43,775 nucleotides of DNA from Chlamydiota bacterium (GTDB taxonomy: Bacteria; Chlamydiota; Chlamydiia; Chlamydiales; Parachlamydiaceae), in contig JABDFJ010000016.1 in the NCBI GenBank assembly GCA_013286645.1, positions 1 to 43,775 on the forward strand, given 5' to 3'. Numbering within the stretch: position 1 is the stretch's first letter; each line of letters begins with the position of its first letter. Made by a program: the position numbers and the translations under genes. The notes under the pieces were generated by a model. The model saw nothing but the letters and a program-made list of their open reading frames with translations. It had not been told where the DNA came from and did no database searches. Of the stretch, positions 17,517-25,336 are shown piece after piece.

Positions 17517-19487
17517 TTATGCCGCCGCTACAGTGCCTTTTGCTGCTCGGCTATGTGCACTCAAAGTTTTTGAGACACTTGCCATGTCTGGTCTATTGCT
17601 ACCTGTAGATTGCAGCATGGCTTTGAGCAGTTGTTTTAACATCTTTGTCTGCTCTTCAGCGCGGGTGGTTTGAGTTTCAACTTTAAGTAATAATCTCATA
17701 GCTAAGGCATCGATATATTTGTGTGCGGCCACTTCAGCTGTTGCCATGCGGTGCGAAGATGTCGGATTGGCTAACACCCTCTGCTCAAAGGCTCTGAGCA
17801 AGGTATCTTTTTGCGGGCAGTCCGCATTTTTACAGAGATATTCTTCAAACCCTCTGCGCTTATTCGTTAGTGTGAGCTCGGCATAACGGCTGATATTTTC
17901 AGGCTGCAGCATCATGGTTTCATTGCCTTGCAAGCCCCCCCATTCTTCCAATAACCGGGTCATAATAGCTCCTCCGCTGAATACTTCCCCTTGAGTGCTG
18001 ATGCGCCCTTCTGGCGGTGCATACCTTGGGTTGCCAGTGTGTTTGGCATTTTCTCCAGGAGGGACTACTTTTTTCTTGCCCCAGTCAGCAATTTTGAGCT
18101 TGATATTTCCTTTGGCATCGATATAGAAGAGGATGTTTTCCGGTTTAAGATCACCGTGCACTATGCCTATGCGGTGTAAATCCTTTAGGCCATTAGCAAT
18201 CTGAGCACACAAATCGAGGACTTTAGCAAAGGGCATTTGAGTAAATTCTGGCTTACGCATTAGATCTTCTAAGTTGTTCGCAAATTCGGGCCTGCGCATC
18301 AGTTGTTCCACTGATAAGTTCTTTAATTCAGGTTTTTTTTTCAGTTCTTCTATGTTTCCAGCTAAACCCATTTTCAATGTGAACTTGCCTCCGATGCTTT
18401 CGTGTGGAGCGGCCTCTTCGATGTCGAGCTGGAGATTTTCGCCACTGCGGCACATCCGTTCTACCTCTTGCTGATGTTCTGGGGCAGTTAACAGGGTGAT
18501 GAGGGTTTGTGCATCTTCGGTGGTGACTACATTTGCTGGATTGGAGCTTGGAGGAGGATTTGCATTGAGCGCTTCAGCTAAAGTCGCTGCGTCGATAGGG
18601 TTTTTTTTATTGGAAAGTATATCTACAAGTTGCTGCATCGTGTTAAAATTGGCTGTTACCCGCTGTGTTAAATTCGCGACTTGGGGGGCGGTGAATTTAT
18701 TGATTTTTCCTAGCAATGCGGTAAGGTCGAGTGTTAATAATTTGGTGTTGATTTCCTTTGTCGCCAGGTAATCCTCACGTACCTCTGCTTCTTTAGAGGC
18801 CTTGATCGGTGTGGCAAAGGCATATAGCCCATCTGTAGAGAGCTGTTTGGCTTTCCCTTTGGCAAATGACCAGAGGTGTTTGACGGCTTCTTTAGCAGCA
18901 CTTGGAAGCTTGGTAATTGCGGTCAATGTATTGGTGGCACGGTCCATTAATTTCTGGTCGATTGTTTTGTGGGCACCTACAGCCACGCATGAGGTGGTGT
19001 GGCCGCTCCCTTCGAGTGTGGCTTTGGCTGCAGGAGAGATATCTGCTTGGTTTACCTCTGGGGATGTGGACTGCTTCGTTTCTGCGGATTTAGATAAGAG
19101 GCTAGAAAATTTGCCTTTGATTACAGAGATACAACGCTGAAAAAAACTAGGTGTGCTACTCTCAGGTTTCACAGCGACTTTTGTCAGGGGCTCAGATTCA
19201 CTTCTGGGGCGTGCGTCTAAAGCATCTTGGATGCACGCTTGCTTATTGAGTGTTAATGTAGGTTCAGAATAGGCCCGTCTCATAGGATGTTGCGGAATGA
19301 TCGTGTCAGGATGTAGTGGGTGCTCATCGGTGCGTGCGAATTTTAGGTAAGAAATGAGCTTAGAGTGATCTATTTTTCCCTGATGAGTGATGAGAGCTTC
19401 CTTCGGTGATGCGGGTGTTTCTTTATCTTGTTGGGTTGATTGAGTATCTACTCTTAAATCAGAGGATGAATTATTTATTGGCATCAT
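17517..19487 (-). CDS. Kinase-like protein B, paralogue of A, with paired R-x-x-S-x-P motifs
   Basis: A 656-residue paralogue that aligns with protein A along its whole length. C-lobe: HGDLKPENILF (444-454), DWG instead of DFG (468-470), GNPRYAPPE (485-493). As in A, the ATP-binding N-lobe is not recognisable. The N-terminus carries RAYSEP (71-76) and RSESEP (95-100), the serines 24 residues apart exactly as in A. Residues about 379-419 contain a three-fold repeat of a PE(L/F)-containing unit, of which A has one copy. Two ATG codons in a row start the gene. It was probably produced by tandem duplication followed by divergence. Confidence 0.88.
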   Translation of the reverse strand: MMPINNSSSDLRVDTQSTQQDKETPASPKEALITHQGKIDHSKLISYLKFARTDEHPLHPDTIIPQHPMRRAYSEPTLTLNKQACIQDALDARPRSESEPLTKVAVKPESSTPSFFQRCISVIKGKFSSLLSKSAETKQSTSPEVNQADISPAAKATLEGSGHTTSCVAVGAHKTIDQKLMDRATNTLTAITKLPSAAKEAVKHLWSFAKGKAKQLSTDGLYAFATPIKASKEAEVREDYLATKEINTKLLTLDLTALLGKINKFTAPQVANLTQRVTANFNTMQQLVDILSNKKNPIDAATLAEALNANPPPSSNPANVVTTEDAQTLITLLTAPEHQQEVERMCRSGENLQLDIEEAAPHESIGGKFTLKMGLAGNIEELKKKPELKNLSVEQLMRRPEFANNLEDLMRKPEFTQMPFAKVLDLCAQIANGLKDLHRIGIVHGDLKPENILFYIDAKGNIKLKIADWGKKKVVPPGENAKHTGNPRYAPPEGRISTQGEVFSGGAIMTRLLEEWGGLQGNETMMLQPENISRYAELTLTNKRRGFEEYLCKNADCPQKDTLLRAFEQRVLANPTSSHRMATAEVAAHKYIDALAMRLLLKVETQTTRAEEQTKMLKQLLKAMLQSTGSNRPDMASVSKTLSAHSRAAKGTVAAA

Positions 19488-19706
19488 GGCTTTAATTGGT
19501 AGTATTTTAGTTTTTTTTATTGTTTATTAAACTAATCTTCGTATGTTAATAATTATAATATATTTAAGATTTAATTATTAAGTTATTGTTGTTTTTCCGC
19601 GTGCGGTTTGATTGAAAGATGAGAGATGCAAAAATGATGCCAATGGGAACTCTGATGGCGATTAGGTTGAAGAGGCTGATCCACGCATATTTCAGTGTAG
19701 ATACCG

Positions 19707-19890
19707 CACTATTTGAACGCGAAGGTCGCGAAGCAAGCGAAGACAACGCGAAGAAAGTTTTCTGCCGGAAATCTTGTTGATTTTAAATAAGAAAGAAATT
19801 GAGTTTCATGAATTTATAAAAGCATTTCCACAGAAACAAATCTTCGCGTTGACTTCGCTTGCTTCGGTGCGCCTTTGCGTTCAAATAGTG
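19707..19890. repeat. Inverted repeat, 47-49-bp arms, in a 414-bp gap
   Basis: The gap 19488-19901 starts with an AT-rich upstream region for kinase-like gene B and ends with this element. The left arm (19707-19753) begins CACTATTTGAACGCGAAGG; the right arm (19842-19890) is its near complement, ending CGTTCAAATAGTG. Both contain GAAGCAAGCGAAG. The ACGCAAAGGCGC core of the right arm recalls a core in the palindrome at 31130-31560. It ends 11 bp before the ybeY stop. No gene is supported in this gap. Confidence 0.85.
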
Positions 19891-19901
19891 GGGTTGGGTG
19901 T

Positions 19902-20357
19902 TTAGGCGTGGAGCCATAGACGGTTGGCTTCGACATAGGCCAGATAGTGCTGTTCGGCCGCGCGCATGGCCTGTTGATCGGCTTCATCAATGTCGTCATA
20001 GCCCAGAAGGTGCAAAAGGCCGTGGATGACGTACAGCGTAGCTTCGTGATAGACATTGCCACCATGTTCGTTAACATAGTTTTGGGCTGTGGCGGGGCAG
20101 ACGAACACATCCCCCATCACGCGGTATCCTTCTTCTTCGTCGTCATCCATGGGGAAAGTGATGCAATCGGTGGTGGTAGGGTCGTCGAAATAATCGCCAT
20201 GGAGCTGGCAGATGGTGGCTGTATCGACAAAATGGATGGAGACTTCATCGTATTTGACGGCGGCGTGGTGAATGAAACCTGCGACCAAAGCTTGTACGGA
20301 AGTTGTGGAGATGGGTAGATCTTGTTGATTCTGAGTGACTTGGATATCAATTGTCAT
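19902..20357 (-). CDS. ybeY: Endoribonuclease YbeY (rRNA maturation)
   Basis: A metal-dependent RNase needed for 16S rRNA 3' processing and ribosome quality control. The 151-residue length is normal. The family core is present as DCITFPMD and MGDVFVCPATA. The metal motif reads HGLLHLLGYDD, where most family members end GYDH, so the third ligand position is Asp rather than His. Asp can bind zinc, so this does not mean loss of activity. It follows the small basic protein gene on the - strand. Confidence 0.93.
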   Translation of the reverse strand: MTIDIQVTQNQQDLPISTTSVQALVAGFIHHAAVKYDEVSIHFVDTATICQLHGDYFDDPTTTDCITFPMDDDEEEGYRVMGDVFVCPATAQNYVNEHGGNVYHEATLYVIHGLLHLLGYDDIDEADQQAMRAAEQHYLAYVEANRLWLHA

Positions 20358-20385
20358 GGGCTGGTGGCTTATGGGAAATAATCCA

Positions 20386-20420
20386 ACAAGCTCGTGCTAC
20401 GCGAAGTAATACGAGCTTGT
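20386..20420 (-). terminator. Stem-loop between small basic protein gene and ybeY
   Basis: A perfect 10-bp stem (ACAAGCTCGT / ACGAGCTTGT) encloses a 15-nt loop. It lies between the stop of the small basic protein gene (20441) and the ATG of ybeY (20357). No T-run follows on the - strand, so it may be an mRNA end-protecting or attenuating hairpin rather than a classical terminator. Confidence 0.4.
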
Positions 20421-20440
20421 CGATGTATAAGATGGAAGGC

Positions 20441-20602
20441 TTAGGCGATGATTGGTGTTTTTGGCAGACCAGTCACGCGGGTGCATTTTTCTGCGTCCCA
20501 GCGTCCCAATTTCTTGAGGACGTCAACGCGTTCGAAGCGCTTGAGGACGTTGCGTTTTTTGGCACCTTTATTTGCTTTGCCGAAGCTAGAGTGTCTAGAC
20601 AT
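20441..20602 (-). CDS. Small basic protein of the Chlamydiae/Verrucomicrobia family, 53 aa
   Basis: The frame reads MSRHSSFGKANKGAKKRNVL and on to GRWDAEKCTRVTGLPKTP. This matches the very short, lysine/arginine-rich family described from Chlamydiae and Verrucomicrobia (recalled as TIGR04137). Its function is not established; charge and size suggest nucleic-acid or ribosome binding. It is the best single pointer to the taxonomic group. The ORF is too short for most gene finders. It lies 46 bp downstream of another tiny basic gene, in the same direction. Confidence 0.85.
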   Translation of the reverse strand: MSRHSSFGKANKGAKKRNVLKRFERVDVLKKLGRWDAEKCTRVTGLPKTPIIA

Positions 20603-20648
20603 ATGTCGTAACCTTTTACAATTTCAGTTAATGACGAAAAGTTTGTAA

Positions 20649-20822
20649 TTATTTAATTTTTGGAATGAAGGCCAAAGCAGCAAGTTCGCCTTGGAGCGCA
20701 TTGCCGTGTCCTTTAAAGCCATGAGGTAAATTATCGCGCAATGCTCCAGTTTTGGGAGAGGGGGCGCGGTGTTTGCGCGGTGAGCGCTGTCTTCTTTCTG
20801 CTTGTTTTGCGATACGTACCAT
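20649..20822 (-). CDS. Tiny basic protein, 57 aa, unknown
   Basis: The frame starts MVRIAKQAERRQRSPRKHRA and ends LAALAFIPKIK. It is strongly basic in its first half, with no hydrophobic leader. The next gene downstream on the same strand is the small basic protein, so the two are likely co-transcribed. I do not recognise the family with certainty. The composition fits a ribosome-associated or nucleic-acid-binding protein (inference). Confidence 0.65.
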   Translation of the reverse strand: MVRIAKQAERRQRSPRKHRAPSPKTGALRDNLPHGFKGHGNALQGELAALAFIPKIK

Positions 20823-20920
20823 AGCTAATTTACTCCTAAAATACTTTGAAAAATACTATACCCGCACATCCGTAATTGTTGCAAGTGTTTTGTTGTCTAA
20901 ACTGCATATTCCCCACAGCA

Positions 20921-20964
20921 CCCCTGCCCGCGCCCCTGCCCGCGCCCGTGCCCGTGCCCGAATT
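20921..20964. repeat. GCCC-rich hexamer repeat arm
   Basis: A run of CCCCTGCCCGCG and CCCGTG units ending CCCGTGCCCGAATT, the same family as at 6487. It stands alone, without an inverted partner in the 296-bp gap 20823-21118. The rest of that gap shows nothing identifiable. Confidence 0.65.
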
Positions 20965-21118
20965 CCTAGTTGCCGACTTTTTTAACACAGAGTGGTTTAC
21001 AGGCGCTAATCTAATGAACCTAAGTTATACCGAATGTGACTCGAAATCTGTATTCTAAGGCCTATGCGGCGCGTCAGCTCGCTTTGCAAGCAGCGCAACC
21101 ACCTCCTCCAGCTAACAC

Positions 21119-21907
21119 CTAGCGCAGAGCTTCTGCGTAGGTGTTTACACGGTTGAGCCACCCTTTGAGCCACTTTTCTTCATGCCTTTCGGGAGGAGCA
21201 TTTTGCACGCGCTGCGTCAGCGTTTGTTTGGCCGAGGCAACAAAATCAACCACCACATCTTTAGATTGCGGAGGGATGCCCTGCAGCACTTGCAGCAAGC
21301 CCCAGCCTTGCCCTTTATAGCTTTCTTGGGCCGAGATGCCTAGTCCTTTGAAGTTGAGGTAATCGATGAGGGCATAGAGACCGCGCGAATCATCGAGCAA
21401 GCGGTTAAAGATAACCGTCACATTGATTTTTTCTTCCGTGGGTAATGTGGCAACCATTTGGGGCAAGGCTTTTTCGAGACGTTTGGCGATGAAGATCGCT
21501 TGGAGATTTTTGGTTTCGAAAAGAAATTGGCGCAGCTCGATCATTTTTGGACTTTGGATGTTTTGGTAGAACTCCTCTCGTGATTTCCATGGGCAGGTGG
21601 GGGTATTTCTTAACCATGAGGGTACGGCGGCCCCTTCATTTTGAAGAAAAATCACCAGTTCGGGGAAGGTTTCTTGGAAGGGTTCGGCGCTTTTGGTGGA
21701 GTACCAAATGAAGTGGCCGATGCCCAGTGAGGCAAAATTTTCCCCTTTGTTCCAAGTGGTTAGGCCTTCAAAAGAGCCGGCACATTCATTTTTCCATATT
21801 TTCTCAGCAACTTGATTCGCGGCTTGTTTGGAGATGCTTAAGGCTTGCGCCTCCTGCGCGAAGAACGACATTGTAAGTAGCAGTAGTTTAAAGTAATAGT
21901 TTTTCAC
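21119..21907 (-). CDS. Secreted lysozyme-like protein
   Basis: A 262-residue protein with a signal peptide (LLLLTMSFFAQEAQA). The mature start carries NECAGSFEGLTTWN, then FASLGIGHFIWY. This resembles the phage-lysozyme layout in which a catalytic Glu (here Glu41) is followed by a Gly-x-Gly-His stretch. The rest is helical. It begins 5 nt after the stop of the secreted hexosaminidase gene, so the two are translated from one message. A joint role in cutting septal or residual peptidoglycan is inferred. The lysozyme assignment rests on one motif and could be wrong. Confidence 0.75.
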   Translation of the reverse strand: MKNYYFKLLLLTMSFFAQEAQALSISKQAANQVAEKIWKNECAGSFEGLTTWNKGENFASLGIGHFIWYSTKSAEPFQETFPELVIFLQNEGAAVPSWLRNTPTCPWKSREEFYQNIQSPKMIELRQFLFETKNLQAIFIAKRLEKALPQMVATLPTEEKINVTVIFNRLLDDSRGLYALIDYLNFKGLGISAQESYKGQGWGLLQVLQGIPPQSKDVVVDFVASAKQTLTQRVQNAPPERHEEKWLKGWLNRVNTYAEALR

Positions 21908-21912
21908 AAGCT

Positions 21913-23532
21913 TTAGGGGGATTGGTTGGTTAGTAGAGAGTAAGCAGCCTTCAAAGAAGGAGCTGTGGGGCTATATGTCGTGATCATGCAATCGACTTCA
22001 GCAAAGAGTTCGGCATCGAGGGGGTCGCGACAGACCACCAGGGCCGTTGGCTTTTTCATGGCAATTAAGGCCTTAATGAGAGCTATTTGCCGGGGGGATT
22101 TCCAGGCGTTATAGCAGAAAATGATTAGTGCTTCGTGCTTCATGGCTAACACCTGGGCTTGCTGGATTTCAGTTTCCGTGGGCGCCAAGAAGTCAAAAAA
22201 GTGCACAGGCCTATCAGGCGAGAGGTTTGGCAGCAGATCGGCTTTAATCACTGTTGGAGCAAAAATAGCGCTTTGCTTTTGCTGTAAGGTGTCAAATTGA
22301 CCATTTTTGGTCATTCTCAAGGCTCTAGTGGCGATAGTGCTGGCCAGCGCTTGTTGGGCTTCCGTGTTGATGTCATCTAACCCTGTTGAGGACTCTATTG
22401 TGGGTCGCTGCTCTTTTGTTAGATAGCGTTGTTTGAGGGTTAAAACGCGCGTCACTGCTTGATTCAGGCGTTCAGGCGTGAGGCGTCCGCTTTTGACCGC
22501 TTCGACCAGAGCTTGATGCACCTTTTGCACATCCGCGACAGATAACTCCAAATGTTTATGCGAACCAACCAAGTGCTTGCCACCAAGCAGCAAAATATCG
22601 CAGCCGGCACTCAGAGCTTGGATGGCTGCTTCTTCAATGCTAGTACACTGGTTGAGTAGGCCATCCATGACGAGAGAGTCGGTGATGACCACCCCTGCGA
22701 AGTCCATTTCATCTCTCAGGATATTGATGGTTCGTTTTGACAGCGTCGAGCAATGCTCTGGATCTAAGGCAGGCACAAGCAGATGAGCCGTCATAATGGT
22801 GTCGGCATAAGGAGCGAGGAGGGCAAAGGGAAAAAAATCGCTATTTGCTAGTTCTTTTCTGGATTTGTTAACCACTGGCAGAGCTTCATGAGAGTCGACA
22901 GTGACGTCACCGTGTCCGGGAAAATGTTTAAGGCAGGCGATGATGCCCGCTTGCTTAAAGCCTAGCAAGGCTTGTTTGCCAAATTGGACAACAGTATCAG
23001 GCGTTTCCCCATAGGCACGCACTCCAATGACAGGATTGTGTGGGTTGGAGTTGATATCGATCACGGGGGCCAGAGTCATATTGATCCCCACAGCCTGTAG
23101 CTCCGTGCCCATAACAAGCGCACTCTGGTATGCTAGCGAGGGGTCATTGGTCATACCGAGAGCCTTATTGCCAGGAAAAACAGTGAAGCCTGGCTGTAAG
23201 CGGGCTATCACGCCCCCTTCTTGATCAGTTGCGATGAGTAAAGGAATGGAGGAGCGATTGTGGCTAGCTATCTCTTGTAGGCCAGCGCTCAACGCTGCCA
23301 CTTGCTGTGGCGAATGGAGGCTGTTGGACCAGTTGTAGTAGATAAATCCTCCTACATATGCCTTTTGGATGAGCATTTGGGCTTCGGCATTGGCCTCTTC
23401 TCCGTTAAAATGGACCATCAGTAATTGACCGACTTTTTCTTCTAGAGTTAATTCATCGGGCATGGTTGCAAAGGTGGTGTTACATACTAGGCATAGATAG
23501 CCGAAAACGAATAAGCGAAGGGTATTTAACAT
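21913..23532 (-). CDS. nagZ: Exported beta-N-acetylhexosaminidase, GH3/NagZ type
   Basis: Removes N-acetylglucosamine from glycan chains, typically muropeptides. The GH3 barrel shows TDQEGGVIARL, the NagZ loop KHFPGHGDVTVDSH with the Asp-His acid/base pair, and nucleophile Asp in VITDSLVMDGL. The start at 23532 gives a signal peptide (MLNTLRLFVFGYLCLVC...FA) and has AAGG 7 nt upstream; a longer frame from 23610 adds residues that do not fit. At 539 residues it has a C-terminal domain beyond the 340-residue cytoplasmic NagZ. Export is notable because the textbook NagZ is cytosolic. Confidence 0.9.
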   Translation of the reverse strand: MLNTLRLFVFGYLCLVCNTTFATMPDELTLEEKVGQLLMVHFNGEEANAEAQMLIQKAYVGGFIYYNWSNSLHSPQQVAALSAGLQEIASHNRSSIPLLIATDQEGGVIARLQPGFTVFPGNKALGMTNDPSLAYQSALVMGTELQAVGINMTLAPVIDINSNPHNPVIGVRAYGETPDTVVQFGKQALLGFKQAGIIACLKHFPGHGDVTVDSHEALPVVNKSRKELANSDFFPFALLAPYADTIMTAHLLVPALDPEHCSTLSKRTINILRDEMDFAGVVITDSLVMDGLLNQCTSIEEAAIQALSAGCDILLLGGKHLVGSHKHLELSVADVQKVHQALVEAVKSGRLTPERLNQAVTRVLTLKQRYLTKEQRPTIESSTGLDDINTEAQQALASTIATRALRMTKNGQFDTLQQKQSAIFAPTVIKADLLPNLSPDRPVHFFDFLAPTETEIQQAQVLAMKHEALIIFCYNAWKSPRQIALIKALIAMKKPTALVVCRDPLDAELFAEVDCMITTYSPTAPSLKAAYSLLTNQSP

Positions 23533-23632
23533 GATGGAGCCTTGAATCTGGGAAAGGGCGTCGCTTATTTTAAGGAGAGGAGGATTCCGATGCAAGAGAT
23601 TATATACCACAGACGCTGGCTTAACTGTCTCT

Positions 23633-24739
23633 TTAGGCGTTTAAGATGTCTTGGGCACTCACCATCACTTTTTCATGATGTTCGATGACTCTAAAGTTAA
23701 TTTTATCAACATCGATATCATGTAGGATGAGATGCTCGACAAAGCGTTTGATATGCTCGATTTCGCCGATTTGGTCGATATGCGTGGGAAACATGATCTT
23801 ATGGATTTGAGTTCCTGTCAATTTGATGGATGCTTTTCGGGCACACGAACCTAGAAATGCACATGAGGGGTGGGCGGATGGAATTTTTCTGCTAGCCGCA
23901 TATAAACGTCCTTCTTCCGTTAAGAACAATTCAGCTTTATTGATTTTCATCTGCGGTAAAGCAACTAAAAACTCTTCATAAGGCATCATAAAGGGCTGGG
24001 TCTCGAGTTCTATCTCTTGATCAGCAGAGGGATTTGTATCTAAATTTAGAAACTCCTCTAGGGAAACGGTTTGCTTTATCGTCATCTGTCCCTTTACGAT
24101 ACAATAACTCATCTTGATCCCTGAGAAGTCTAGACCTTGCTTATCAAGACAATGCAAAAAGTTGATCGCCTGTAGAATGGTTGGTCGGTAATGTCCCGAG
24201 ATGAAAGAGATGGTGGCGAGTTGCCCGTTTTTTACCTTCATTGTGCCCGCCATAGTGACGTGTTCACCGCCAGATAAAGAGATGTGATGAACTTGATGTT
24301 TGCGCTCACGAGCCACGTAGAAGTCGCTATTCAAGGCGATATACATCCATTTGCCGTCTGCTAGGAGGCTATGTGGGGTATGCACGAAGATGGTTTTGTC
24401 ATGGGCCGCTTGTTGGAGGGTGATTTTGTATGCAGCTCGTTGCTCTCTATCCAGCCACAGCATGTGATAGGAGGGGTCGTATAGGGCTGGGGTATCGCTT
24501 TGTAATCGATTTTGTTCACGCTCAAGGAAAGTCCAGAATTCGGGGTGTATGGTGCGCCATGCCTGCTGCCAAATTGTGTGCGCTGGCAGCAAAAGGCTGA
24601 TATGCCGATGATAGGGGTCTTCCACTTCTAAAGCATAGCGCTCATCTAAAGCTATGTGCTCTGTGTGGGCTGCTAGAGTGACTGCTAGAGTGACTGATAG
24701 AGTGGTAAAAATGCAAAATAAACGGCGAATGAAATTCAT
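23633..24739 (-). CDS. Exported protein of unknown function
   Basis: A 368-residue protein from the ATG at 24739 (MNFIRRLFCIFTTLSVTLAV), chosen because a signal peptide follows directly. The body is mixed alpha/beta with a conserved-looking core (HISLSGGEHVTMAGT and ISFISGHYRPTILQAINFL). I recognise no enzyme motif. It lies upstream of the hexosaminidase gene by about 100 bp in the same direction and may belong to the same envelope operon. The leader's VTLAVTLA stretch is encoded by a 12-bp tandem repeat. Confidence 0.8.
   Translation of the reverse strand: MNFIRRLFCIFTTLSVTLAVTLAAHTEHIALDERYALEVEDPYHRHISLLLPAHTIWQQAWRTIHPEFWTFLEREQNRLQSDTPALYDPSYHMLWLDREQRAAYKITLQQAAHDKTIFVHTPHSLLADGKWMYIALNSDFYVARERKHQVHHISLSGGEHVTMAGTMKVKNGQLATISFISGHYRPTILQAINFLHCLDKQGLDFSGIKMSYCIVKGQMTIKQTVSLEEFLNLDTNPSADQEIELETQPFMMPYEEFLVALPQMKINKAELFLTEEGRLYAASRKIPSAHPSCAFLGSCARKASIKLTGTQIHKIMFPTHIDQIGEIEHIKRFVEHLILHDIDVDKINFRVIEHHEKVMVSAQDILNA
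24671..24706 (-). repeat. Three 12-bp tandem repeats inside a signal peptide
   Basis: Units TGCTAGAGTGAC, TGCTAGAGTGAC and TGATAGAGTGGT encode part of the hydrophobic core of the leader. Gain or loss of a unit keeps the frame and changes core length by four residues. Confidence 0.8.
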
Positions 24740-24761
24740 GGTGACTTTAGATTGAAAAAGT

Positions 24762-24863
24762 AGGGACATTAGGGACTAAAGGGACCTTAGGGACTTTAGG
24801 GACAGGGACAATTTTAGACTACTTGTCCCTGTCCCTAAGGTCGCTTACGTCCCTGCCGTCCCT
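24762..24863. repeat. AGGGACNNN tandem units facing inverted GTCCCT units
   Basis: Four 9-bp units (AGGGACATT, AGGGACTAA, AGGGACCTT, AGGGACTTT) and two bare AGGGAC run to 24809. After a 15-bp spacer the reverse complement appears as GTCCCT at 24825, 24831, 24849 and 24858. This is the same facing-arm layout as the array at 10374, with a different unit. It lies just upstream of the exported unknown gene. Confidence 0.9.
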
Positions 24864-24935
24864 CGCTGCTTGTCTTAGTTGGCTTTATTGTAATCAGATG
24901 TGTTTTATTTGTTAAGTAGCTGTTTTTATTATAAA

Positions 24936-25151
24936 TTATTCGGCAGTTGTTTCGTGCTCATCGTTTTCGCCGTGTTTGGTTTTGCGCAGCTTTTGTTTGT
25001 CGAGTTCTTTTTTTGTTTTACTTGTCTTTTCAGGTGCGTTAAGGCTGAAAGGTTTGGGTGTACGTTGGTAATGGATGACATGCAGATCTGGCGTTTGGTA
25101 CACAAACTTGGGATAATCGTGTGAAAACATTTGGTTGGAAATAGGATCCAT
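24936..25151 (-). CDS. Small hydrophilic protein, 71 aa, unknown
   Basis: Starts MDPISNQMFSHDYPKFVYQT and ends in a lysine/glutamate-rich tail. An AGG is 9-11 nt before the ATG. Composition looks protein-like but there is no recognisable family or signal. It stands alone between an inverted-repeat element and an AT-rich divergent promoter region. Could be spurious. Confidence 0.45.
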   Translation of the reverse strand: MDPISNQMFSHDYPKFVYQTPDLHVIHYQRTPKPFSLNAPEKTSKTKKELDKQKLRKTKHGENDEHETTAE

Positions 25152-25336
25152 TGGATAACCTATAATTTAAGGAGGTCTTCTTAATAATTATTATACAATA
25201 AAATTTATTGTTTTTCAATTACTGAAAAATTTATTATTTCTTAATTAAGTTTGTGTAAAATAAAGGTCAGAGCGTGAGTATTTCATTGCTTTATGCGGGG
25301 TAATAAATTATTTTTATGCAAAGGTTTTGAGGGAAC

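Noticed and set aside
19564-19746. 60-residue - strand frame with a hydrophobic stretch
   Set aside because: Runs into the inverted repeat at 19707 and has no ribosome-binding site; likely chance.
19947-20318. 123-residue + strand frame
   Set aside because: Lies wholly opposite ybeY.
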